Of a stretch of 6,849 nt of DNA, positions 1 through 6,268 are shown in pieces. Position 1 is the stretch's first letter; each line of letters starts with the position of its first letter. Source of the DNA: a bacterium (lineage in GTDB: Bacteria; Bacteroidota; Ignavibacteria; Kapaibacteriales; UBA2268); the NCBI GenBank assembly GCA_030426865.1, contig JAUHXN010000158.1:1-6849 (forward strand), given 5' to 3'. The notes beneath the pieces are model-generated. The model made no database searches, was not told where the DNA came from, and was given only the letters and a program-made list of their open reading frames with translations. The translations under genes and the position numbers were made by a program.

Positions 1-178
1 TGCTGAAAGAGTTGCAGAAGGTAGAATCAACAAATTCTACAAAGAAAATTGTTTAGTAGAACAACAATATGTTAAAGATGGCAGCATGACTATCACTGAT
101 GTATTGAAACAAATATCTGAGAAAGCTGGTGAAGAAGTCAAAATCAATCAGTTCATTAGATATTCAATTGGTGGATAA
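1..178 (+). CDS. tsf: Elongation factor Ts, 3' end (partial)
   Basis: EF-Ts is the cytoplasmic guanine-nucleotide exchange factor that regenerates EF-Tu-GTP during translation. Only the last 58 codons lie in the window (frame from base 2). The visible stretch AEGRINKFYKENCLVEQQYV, followed by KDGSMTITDVL and ending FIRYSIGG, is the usual C-terminal part of EF-Ts: the helix with the KFYKEN motif, the V-x-D segment and the closing F-x-R-Y/F strand. The gene ends with two consecutive in-frame stops, TAA TAA (176-181), directly before the pyrH start. The order tsf-pyrH-frr is common in bacteria and supports the call. The 5' part, including the EF-Tu contact region with the TDFV motif, is outside the window. 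Confidence 0.93.
   Translation, partial: AERVAEGRINKFYKENCLVEQQYVKDGSMTITDVLKQISEKAGEEVKINQFIRYSIGG
170..175 (+). promoter_or_regulatory. Probable ribosome binding site of pyrH
   Basis: GGTGGA lies in the last two sense codons of tsf, six bases before the TTG at 182. It is an imperfect match to GGAGG. It supports initiation at the rare TTG and suggests that pyrH translation is coupled to termination of tsf. The pairing is inferred, not shown. Confidence 0.45.
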
Positions 179-181
179 TAA

Positions 182-895
182 TTGAAACCAATCTATAAAA
201 GAATATTCTTAAAAGTTAGTGGAGAATCTCTCATGGGTGATACCGGATATGGTATCAGCCCAGAGATTCTAACAAAATTTGTTCAAGAGATTGTACAGAT
301 TCACGAACTTGGTGTAGAAATAGGTATAGTTATAGGTGGTGGCAATATATTTAGAGGTATCCAAGCTTCTGCACACGGTATAGATAAAGTATCTGGGGAC
401 TACATGGGAATGCTTGCTACAGTAATAAACTGTATGGCATTCCAAAATGTTTTAGAAAAGCATGGTGTTCCTACTAGATTACAAACTGCCATAAAAATGG
501 AACAAATCGCTGAGCCATATATACAAAGGCGTGCAATTCGACACCTTGAAAAAGGTAGAGTAGTACTCTTTGGCGCAGGTACAGGTAACCCTTATTTTAC
601 TACTGACACTGCTGCTGTTCTTAGAGCAATCGAGGTAAAGGCTGAAGTTGTTATTAAAGGGACCAGAGTTGATGGAATTTATGATTCTGATCCTGAGAAG
701 AATAGTGATGCGGTTATGTTTGACAATATTAGTTTCAAAGAAGTGCTTAGTAAAGATTTGAAAGTTATGGATCATACTGCTATTACTCTTTGTAATGAGA
801 ATAAGCTTCCTATTAAAGTTATAAATATGAATAAAACTGGAAATTTATATAGACTAGTTATGGGTGAAAAGTTAGGAACTACCGTATCTATCTAA
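182..895 (+). CDS. pyrH: UMP kinase (uridylate kinase), TTG start
   Basis: PyrH phosphorylates UMP to UDP with ATP in pyrimidine nucleotide synthesis. It is a cytoplasmic hexamer of the amino-acid-kinase fold. The protein has 237 residues, close to the family's usual 235-245. Visible family motifs are K11-V-S-G-E15 (phosphate-binding loop), GGGNIFRG (52-59), the D73-Y-M-G-M-L-A-T helix that binds UMP, GTGNPYFTTDTAA (133-145) and KGTRVDGIYDSDP (159-171). All expected motifs are intact. The start must be TTG at 182. In the same frame the two preceding codons are both TAA, and the first ATG is Met18, which would remove the K-SGE loop. The gene follows tsf by three bases and precedes frr by ten, so it is almost certainly in one operon with them. 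Confidence 0.96.
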   Translation: MKPIYKRIFLKVSGESLMGDTGYGISPEILTKFVQEIVQIHELGVEIGIVIGGGNIFRGIQASAHGIDKVSGDYMGMLATVINCMAFQNVLEKHGVPTRLQTAIKMEQIAEPYIQRRAIRHLEKGRVVLFGAGTGNPYFTTDTAAVLRAIEVKAEVVIKGTRVDGIYDSDPEKNSDAVMFDNISFKEVLSKDLKVMDHTAITLCNENKLPIKVINMNKTGNLYRLVMGEKLGTTVSI

Positions 896-900
896 GGAGT
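894..900 (+). promoter_or_regulatory. Strong Shine-Dalgarno site of frr
   Basis: AAGGAGT overlaps the pyrH stop codon (TAA, 893-895), and its AGGAG core (895-899) ends six bases before the frr ATG at 906. Spacing and sequence are close to ideal. The other genes here have weak or no such site, so frr appears to be the best-initiated gene in the window. Confidence 0.75.
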
Positions 901-905
901 TAATT

Positions 906-1469
906 ATGGAAATAAATGATATATTAAAAGAATCAGAAGAGCAAATGAAGAAGTCATTTGACTTTTCTAAAGCTCAAATTGAAAAGATTAGAACTGGTGG
1001 TGCTAGTGCAACATTGGTGGATGGTATTGAGGTAGTTGCTTATGGCACTAATACTCCACTAAACCAAGTTGCCGGTATATCTACACCAGACGCAAGAACT
1101 ATTATGATTCAACCTTATGATACAAGTTTATTGGGTGATATCGAAAAATCAATATTAACTGCTGATTTAGGTTTCAATCCCCAGAATGATGGTAATGTAT
1201 TAAGAATACCTGTTCCACCTCTTACTGAAGAAAGAAGAATGGAGTATGTAAAAGTTTGTAAAAATTATGCTGAAGAAGGAAGAATAGCTATTAGAAATTC
1301 TCGTCGTTCGGCAATTGAATCGTTAAGAGCTGCTGAGAAAGAAAAAGAAATTTCTGAAGATCAACAAAAAGATGGTGAGTCTGGAGCTCAAGAACTAACA
1401 GACAAATATATAGCTATGATTGATGCTGTTCTAGCAGCAAAAGAAAAGGAATTAATCGGTAAAGACTAA
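906..1469 (+). CDS. frr: Ribosome recycling factor
   Basis: RRF works with EF-G to split the post-termination ribosome so that its subunits can be reused. The product has 187 residues (the E. coli protein has 185). The full family pattern is visible: IRTGGASATLVDGIEV (28-43), the TPLNQVAGI strand of domain II, a segment corresponding to the family's P.D...I..IEK pattern, ADLGFNPQNDGNVLRIPVPP, LTEERRMEYVK, the RNSRR helix, EKEISEDQ and a closing LTDKYIAMID ... KEKEL helix. One position is unusual: the conserved basic residue of the R-x-G-R/K-A motif is Gly32 here. The start is fixed by the Shine-Dalgarno site and by alignment with the family N-terminus. The gene is the last of the tsf-pyrH-frr group and is followed by a strong terminator. 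Confidence 0.96.
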   Translation: MEINDILKESEEQMKKSFDFSKAQIEKIRTGGASATLVDGIEVVAYGTNTPLNQVAGISTPDARTIMIQPYDTSLLGDIEKSILTADLGFNPQNDGNVLRIPVPPLTEERRMEYVKVCKNYAEEGRIAIRNSRRSAIESLRAAEKEKEISEDQQKDGESGAQELTDKYIAMIDAVLAAKEKELIGKD

Positions 1470-1497
1470 TCCCTTTATTATAAATGTTTATTATTAA

Positions 1498-1528
1498 GCG
1501 GCTATTTTTAAATAGCTGCTTTTTTTTT
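1498..1528 (+). terminator. Rho-independent terminator after frr
   Basis: GCGGCTATT (1498-1506) pairs with AATAGCTGC (1511-1519) around the loop TTTA. The stem has nine pairs, one of them G-T, and is followed by nine T (1520-1528). This is a clear intrinsic terminator for the tsf-pyrH-frr transcript. The stop codon of the convergent minus-strand gene (1527-1529) sits in the T tract. In the minus direction the stem is followed only by TT and mixed A/T, so termination of that transcript here would be weaker. Confidence 0.88.
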
Positions 1529-2429
1529 ACTTATTCTTTTGTTTATCTTTTCCACTTACGAATCTATCAAGATTATATATTGAATAAGTATAATGAAATC
1601 CTTTAGATTTTTTTCCTTTTCCTAATTCCATTGTAAAGTTTTGTTCTTGTGTAAAGTATTGCCATATAGGAATATGTAATTCATTACTGATATAGTTTTC
1701 TACATGTCCATTTATCACTGAAGTCATATAGAACATAGCTTCTTTGCTTTCTATGAAAACTTCTCCATTTCCAGTTGTTGATAAATCAATTCGTGTACAG
1801 TTATAATCTAAAGTATCAATCAGCCCCATATTTTCAATCAAGTAAGTCATAACAATATTAGGAGTTTGATAGCCATTCTCAACCATATAAATAGTGTCCT
1901 TTTGCTGAATAGTACTACTACCTTTAGTACTACAAACTTTACCTAATGGCTGAATCAAAGATCCTTGAAAAGGACCTCCAGCTGTAACACCTTTGGTTGT
2001 TGTATCTGTATATTGATATGAGTATCTATTGCCTAATGAATCTATCTCAATTATTACTTTTTTATTCAACCATGGGTGCTCCTTTCTTTCAACTTTCTCA
2101 TAAAGAGGTTTAAATTCATACCCTATAAAATCTAAATTTTCATAAGATAGAAAAAAATGACCAGTCTTTTTGTCAATCTTTTCACAAACTATTCTTATCC
2201 TTTCGTATCGTTCTTTAGTTAGGTAGCTATCCCAATTCACAACAATCGAATCTCCTGATTCAACTCTATATTCTAAAGTATCTCCTACAGAGAAATTATA
2301 AAAGTGACATAGAGTATCTTTATTTACTTCAACATCGCCAGTAATAAGATTCTCATCTAGTTTTTGATTTTGAGCACTTAAAGAGAGGATTGATGTCAAT
2401 ATTAATACACAGATAATTCTAATTTTCAT
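1527..2429 (-). CDS. Exported protein of unknown function, 300 aa
   Basis: I do not recognise this protein. It starts with a clear Sec signal peptide: MKIR, then a hydrophobic core of about 12 residues, then SLSA|Q with likely cleavage after Ala19. There is no lipobox cysteine and no T9SS tail, so a periplasmic or released protein is inferred. The mature part alternates hydrophobic and polar residues as in a beta-rich fold. FSVGDTLEYRV (46-56) and VIIEIDSLGNRYSY (125-138) resemble the strands of uncharacterised exported beta proteins of Bacteroidota, and a PLGKVCSTKGSS segment follows at 161-172. It has four cysteines after the signal (41, 82, 166, 211), which could form disulfides. The tail is Lys-rich (GKDKQKNK). 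An earlier in-frame ATG (2454-2456) would place nine charged or polar residues before the signal, and it lies about where transcription should begin, so the Met at 2427-2429 is preferred. The gene converges with frr and diverges from the large exported-protein gene. Confidence 0.8.
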   Translation of the reverse strand: MKIRIICVLILTSILSLSAQNQKLDENLITGDVEVNKDTLCHFYNFSVGDTLEYRVESGDSIVVNWDSYLTKERYERIRIVCEKIDKKTGHFFLSYENLDFIGYEFKPLYEKVERKEHPWLNKKVIIEIDSLGNRYSYQYTDTTTKGVTAGGPFQGSLIQPLGKVCSTKGSSTIQQKDTIYMVENGYQTPNIVMTYLIENMGLIDTLDYNCTRIDLSTTGNGEVFIESKEAMFYMTSVINGHVENYISNELHIPIWQYFTQEQNFTMELGKGKKSKGFHYTYSIYNLDRFVSGKDKQKNK

Positions 2430-2460
2430 TGTTTTTTGTAGTTTTAGTTTGGACAAGTTC

Positions 2461-2493
2461 CAAAGTTAATATATTTAATTGTTTTTGTTCAAA
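2461..2493 (-). promoter_or_regulatory. Bacteroidota-type promoter for the minus-strand gene
   Basis: Read on the minus strand, TTTG (2493-2490) is followed after 21 bases by TAACTTTG (2468-2461). This matches the known Bacteroidota primary-sigma consensus, TTTG at -33 and TAnnTTTG at -7, in both boxes. Transcription would begin near 2455, giving a leader of about 25 bases before the ATG at 2429. The leader is A-rich (ACAAAAAACA before the start) with no Shine-Dalgarno site, as is common in this phylum. Confidence 0.65.
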
Positions 2494-2509
2494 CATTGTC
2501 TTAATTTTA
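2478..2509 (+). promoter_or_regulatory. Candidate promoter for the large exported-protein gene
   Basis: ATTG (2478-2481), then 20 bases, then TAATTTTA (2502-2509) is a partial match to the TTTG / TAnnTTTG consensus, with one mismatch in each box. It would give a leader of about 25 bases before the ATG at 2539. Its upstream box lies between the two boxes of the opposing promoter, so the two would overlap. This is a weak call in very AT-rich DNA. Confidence 0.3.
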
Positions 2510-2538
2510 CGGATAAAGCCTTTAAAAATTATAGTATT

Positions 2539-5500
2539 ATGAAAAAGTTAACCACATTAGTATTTGCAGCAGTACTAATACTTAACACTCAATTGTTTTC
2601 ACAAACAGGTTTATTAGTTACTGACTATGACTATTCGAACTACCCTAAAGTTACACTTGAGTATTATGTATTTAAAAATGCTTTGAATCAAAACTCAATA
2701 TTGAACTCGAATGACTTTGTCATATTGAACAATAATATCAATATTGAAGATAAATTAATCAGTTGTGAAAATAACGTCGATTTGAATGATAACTCTGTTA
2801 TTGTTTCTATTGATTTGTCTATTGATAATAGTAGCTTCAATTTCGATTCTGTTTTATCAGTAGCCGATTATTTGCAACTCAACACTCCAAACTCTGAGTT
2901 TGCATTATCGTCATTTAGTACTGTTAATCATCTAAATTATGATTTTGATCAATCATTTTCAAGTTTCAAAAGTGAATTATTAAAACTAACTAGTACTCAG
3001 AAATCTAGAATCGATTCTGTTTTTTATTCAGTACCAGTTGGTTGTAGTTCTATTTTTGAAACAGCTAATGAAGATAATCAAAAACATATTGTAATATTTA
3101 CTGATAAAAGAAGCTCTATAGATGAAAGTTTTCTAAATAAATTAAAAGACGATGGTATAAGATTATATCTTGTTATAGTAGATAATATTGCTGACAAAAA
3201 TGTAAAATCTTTTTTTGATTTAAATGAAGATTTCTCATTGTTCGAAAATGTAACTAAGTCAAACTTGAAACTTGTTACTTTAGCTGTAAAAGAATTAATT
3301 AATGGCAACCAACCATGTCTAATTACTTATACAGGTTCTATTGATTGTGACACATCAATCGTTGCTAATATTTCTGTACCTTCTATTTCAGCAAGTAAAG
3401 AATTAAGCTTTACTGTCAGCTCAGATATTGTTCCTAGATTAGCGTTGGCTCCTCCATTCTATGGGTTCAGTTCTGTTTTACCAGGTAGTAAAAAAGAAGC
3501 AGATATAGTTATTACTGCTGTTAACTCAGATATTAATATTGATAGTATTTATTTTTCAGATGATAAAAATGGTGTTTTCAAGTTCTTATCAGGGAAAATA
3601 TCTGCTCCTCAAGTACTGAATAGTGGAACTAACTGGACTGTTAAAATAGAATATGCTCCTCAAGATTCTAACATAGTATTTACTAAGTTAGTCATAGAAT
3701 CAGATGCTTGTTTGAATGAAGAAGTACTTATTACAGGAGGCTTCCCCAATACTCCTCCAGTTGTGAAGAATATAGAAATCGTATCTCCTAATGATTGTGA
3801 TGAGAAATTAATAGTAGGAGATGATTATAAAGTTACATGGTCTGGTTTACTGCCAAGTGATGTAATTCAATTAGAGTATTCAACAGATAATGGTGTCAAC
3901 TGGGATACTCTTGCCAGCAATGTTACTGACTTGAATTATAATTGGACAGTACCAGATATCGAAAGTGAAGAATGTCTAGTTAGGGGTATTCAATTATGGC
4001 CTAATAATATTGGTAGAACTCTTGATTTAACTCACCCGGACGCTGTGAATACAGCATTCTTTGATCATATTGATGGTTCAAAAGCCGTTACATCCTGTGA
4101 TGACGGAGGTGTTAGACTTTGGAATACTAACACAGGTAAACTAGTAAGACATTTCAAAGGACATACAAAAGAAGTAAATTATGCAGTCTTTAGTCCTGAT
4201 GATTCTAAAATTGCTTCTGCTAGTAATGATACGAATATCATATTATGGGATGCCAATGATGAAACAACTCCTTTAAATATTTTTGAAAATCATAGTGATG
4301 TAATAAGATCCGTAAATTTCAATCCTTCAGGCACCCAGATTATCTCAGTAGATAAGTCTGGTGTTTGTAAAATATTTGATGCCGAAAATGGTAATGAATT
4401 ACATTCTTTTTCACCAGATGGGAATAAACCACTTTGGTTTGGTGACTATCATCCTAATGGCAACTTTTACCTTACTGGTGGTAATGGAAGAAGTGTAAAG
4501 GTCTGGGATGTAGTTACTAATGATTTTGTAAAGGAATTTATTATAGTAGGATGGGTTAGCCAGTTCGCTCTAAATAGCGATGGAAGTAGATTGTTAATAG
4601 TAGATATTTTGACGAAAGAAATTACGGTTTGGGACTTTAATACTAATACTCAGTTATTTACATTGAAACATAATAGTCAATCTAATAGACCTCTTAACTC
4701 AGGGTCATTCAATAACTTTGGTGGTAAAGAATATATATTGACATCAGGAGATGATTATACAGCTATCCTTTGGAACTCTGCAGGTGATAGTATTAATGTG
4801 TATAAAGAGCATACGAATTCAGTAAGAACAGCTAATTTTAATTTTGATGGACAAAGAGTAATCACTTCTAGTTGGGACGAAACTGCAAAAATTTGGAATT
4901 TAGATGAACGCGATTTACAGATGGATACTTCGGATTGTGTGTTTACTATCACAAAATTAAAGTATGAGTCTAAAAATCTTGTTTTTGGTGATACTTATCT
5001 AGGTGATTATAAAGATACGTTATTGAATGATGCACTTGTAAATTTAAATAAATTTCAATTTCCAATTAGAAATGCATTTCTTCGAGGTGCGAATGTAAAT
5101 GACTTCGAAGTAACTAATAGTCTAATTAATTCTATTGTTGATACTTTACTCACAGACAATTCAATTAACTTGGATGTTCGATTCAAACCATCTGCCTTAG
5201 GGGTAAGAAAAGCTGAACTCGTATTAGATATTCCTGGTAATCAAGTTATTATACCTTTAGAAGGTAATTGTACAAAGCGTGATTTAGAAATTGTTGAAGG
5301 CTCTATAATTTATGATAAAGTTGACATTGGAGATTTTAGAGATAAAGTTGTTGACGTAATTGTTAGAAATAACTCTAATAGAGATTTAGTTATAGACTCT
5401 ATATATATTGATATACCAAGAAGCAATGACTATTCATTGGTCTTGGAAAACCCTGTTACAGAGTTAAAAACAGGTAAAGAATTAGGTATTATTGCTAGAT

Positions 5501-6258
5501 TTGCTCCTCAATTCATAGACAGATCAAATGCAGATATTGTATTTATACATAATGGAAATAATTCTCCTACTAGAATATCATTGTTCGGTAGCGGTTCGAT
5601 TCCAGTTTTTGATACAACTACTGTAAGTATAAGTGATATAGAAGCTTCATCAAACAATAGAGTAACAGCGAAAATAAATATAACAGAATTGAAGCCAGAA
5701 TTAAAGAATGAAGAGTTCAGAGGGATAACTTTTGACCTTTCTTTCAATTCGACTTTGCTACAACCTGAATTCTCTATCACATCTGATGAAATAATAGATG
5801 GTATAAGAACTGTTAGAGTTGAAATAGAGTCGGATGATAGTTGGTTTGTCAATCTTGATTCTAAAGAAAGTAAAACACAAGCTAATGAACTAGAGGTTGC
5901 AGAATTAGTATTTAGAACCGCTTTAGGGAATGATTCTACTTCAGCTTTGAATATTAATGGTGCTAAAGTACTAGGTAAAGCAAAGCTAAAGATATACGAA
6001 ACGGATGGTAATTTCAGACTTTTAGATTTATGTACAGAAGGAGGAGCTAGGTTATTCGATGCTTCTAACAGTTTTAAATTAGAAACTCCTAGCCCTAATC
6101 CATTAACTACTAATTCCTATATTAATTACGAATTATTAGAAGATAGCAATATTGAGTTAGATGTAATAGATTATACAGGGAATAGGCTAATTAGTCTAGT
6201 ATTTATTTCGTTAGACTTCAAACACAAAACCAAAGTATTGTTCGAAAAATACAAATAG
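2539..6258 (+). CDS. Modular exported protein: vWA-like, ASH, WD40 and cohesin-like domains, disrupted T9SS signal
   Basis: This is a large exported protein (1239 aa), probably meant for the cell surface or outside the cell; its exact role is unknown. Approximate order: Sec signal peptide 1-22 (MKKLTTLVFAAVLIL ... LFSQ); vWA-like domain about 86-250 with a degenerate metal site (D92-L-S-I-D96) and FTDK ending at 190; ASH-like beta domain 301-402; Ig/Kre9-like module 408-490 (YKVTWSG, EYSTDNGVNWDTL, NWTVP); seven WD40 repeats 495-790, with repeat ends such as VRLWNTNTGK, IILWDAND and AKIWNLDE; ASH-like 807-911 and 916-1019; cohesin-like domain about 1029-1162; start of a T9SS type A sorting domain from 1180 (PSPNP at 1184-1188). 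The last 18 residues (1222-1239) do not fit that domain, whose proper end lies in another frame downstream, so this C-terminus is probably the result of a deletion. An upstream in-frame TTG (2479) is rejected because the signal peptide begins at 2539. Domain names come from sequence pattern, not from a search. It is followed closely by hisS. Confidence 0.85.
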   Translation: MKKLTTLVFAAVLILNTQLFSQTGLLVTDYDYSNYPKVTLEYYVFKNALNQNSILNSNDFVILNNNINIEDKLISCENNVDLNDNSVIVSIDLSIDNSSFNFDSVLSVADYLQLNTPNSEFALSSFSTVNHLNYDFDQSFSSFKSELLKLTSTQKSRIDSVFYSVPVGCSSIFETANEDNQKHIVIFTDKRSSIDESFLNKLKDDGIRLYLVIVDNIADKNVKSFFDLNEDFSLFENVTKSNLKLVTLAVKELINGNQPCLITYTGSIDCDTSIVANISVPSISASKELSFTVSSDIVPRLALAPPFYGFSSVLPGSKKEADIVITAVNSDINIDSIYFSDDKNGVFKFLSGKISAPQVLNSGTNWTVKIEYAPQDSNIVFTKLVIESDACLNEEVLITGGFPNTPPVVKNIEIVSPNDCDEKLIVGDDYKVTWSGLLPSDVIQLEYSTDNGVNWDTLASNVTDLNYNWTVPDIESEECLVRGIQLWPNNIGRTLDLTHPDAVNTAFFDHIDGSKAVTSCDDGGVRLWNTNTGKLVRHFKGHTKEVNYAVFSPDDSKIASASNDTNIILWDANDETTPLNIFENHSDVIRSVNFNPSGTQIISVDKSGVCKIFDAENGNELHSFSPDGNKPLWFGDYHPNGNFYLTGGNGRSVKVWDVVTNDFVKEFIIVGWVSQFALNSDGSRLLIVDILTKEITVWDFNTNTQLFTLKHNSQSNRPLNSGSFNNFGGKEYILTSGDDYTAILWNSAGDSINVYKEHTNSVRTANFNFDGQRVITSSWDETAKIWNLDERDLQMDTSDCVFTITKLKYESKNLVFGDTYLGDYKDTLLNDALVNLNKFQFPIRNAFLRGANVNDFEVTNSLINSIVDTLLTDNSINLDVRFKPSALGVRKAELVLDIPGNQVIIPLEGNCTKRDLEIVEGSIIYDKVDIGDFRDKVVDVIVRNNSNRDLVIDSIYIDIPRSNDYSLVLENPVTELKTGKELGIIARFAPQFIDRSNADIVFIHNGNNSPTRISLFGSGSIPVFDTTTVSISDIEASSNNRVTAKINITELKPELKNEEFRGITFDLSFNSTLLQPEFSITSDEIIDGIRTVRVEIESDDSWFVNLDSKESKTQANELEVAELVFRTALGNDSTSALNINGAKVLGKAKLKIYETDGNFRLLDLCTEGGARLFDASNSFKLETPSPNPLTTNSYINYELLEDSNIELDVIDYTGNRLISLVFISLDFKHKTKVLFEKYK
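4021..4914 (+). other. Seven WD40 repeats (one beta-propeller) inside the large protein
   Basis: Residues about 495-790 contain seven units of about 40 residues. Each has a strand, a D/N-G or P-x-G turn, a strand, and a closing (V/I)xx(W/F)(D/N) strand: GGVRLWNT, TNIILWDA, GVCKIFDA, SVKVWDVV, EITVWDFN, TAILWNSA and TAKIWNLD. G-H or N/E-H precedes several units (FKGHTKEV, FENHSDVI, YKEHTNSV). Seven blades is the usual number for a closed propeller, so this domain looks complete. WD40 propellers generally serve as protein-binding platforms. The units have diverged in DNA sequence and are not nucleotide repeats. Confidence 0.88.
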
Positions 6259-6266
6259 AAAGATAA
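6195..6266 (+). pseudogene. Out-of-frame remnant of the T9SS C-terminal sorting domain
   Basis: In the frame starting at 6195, after a TAG at 6192-6194, the DNA reads SSIYFVRL, then QTQNQS, then IVRKIQIER and TAA (6264-6266). This is the canonical ending of a type A T9SS sorting domain: the S-G-x-Y-x-V-R-L strand, a short turn, then the V-x-K strand at the extreme C-terminus. The domain's beginning is in the frame of the upstream gene up to Val1221 (6199-6201). About 20 residues that normally separate the two parts are missing. The simplest reading is one deletion of length 1 modulo 3. An assembly or sequencing error is the main alternative. Confidence 0.8.
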
Positions 6267-6268
6267 AT

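Noticed and set aside
479..775. Minus-strand open frame of 98 codons inside pyrH.
   Set aside because: It lies entirely antisense to a well-conserved gene, and its translation shows no recognisable motif.
2427..2456. Earlier ATG (2454-2456, minus strand) for the 300-aa exported protein.
   Set aside because: It adds nine polar residues before a good signal peptide, and it lies about where transcription is expected to start from the TAACTTTG promoter.
2479..2538. In-frame extension of the large exported protein to a TTG at 2479 (20 extra residues).
   Set aside because: The signal peptide (MKKLTTLVFAAVLIL) begins at the ATG at 2539. The extra residues would bury it, and they overlap the promoter region.
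4021..4914. Nucleotide tandem repeat or repeat-driven variation in the WD40 region.
   Set aside because: The seven units are clear only at the protein level; the DNA copies are strongly diverged and of unequal length.
5508..5852. Minus-strand open frame of 114 codons inside the large exported-protein gene, with similar ones at 3078-3308 and 4755-4952.
   Set aside because: These are antisense to continuous coding sequence with clear domain structure, and have low-complexity Ser/Ile/Leu-rich translations typical of shadows in AT-rich DNA.
6195..6212. Programmed ribosomal frameshifting as the explanation for the split sorting domain.
   Set aside because: No slippery heptamer with a following hairpin is apparent, and a frameshift alone would not restore the roughly 20 missing residues between the two halves.
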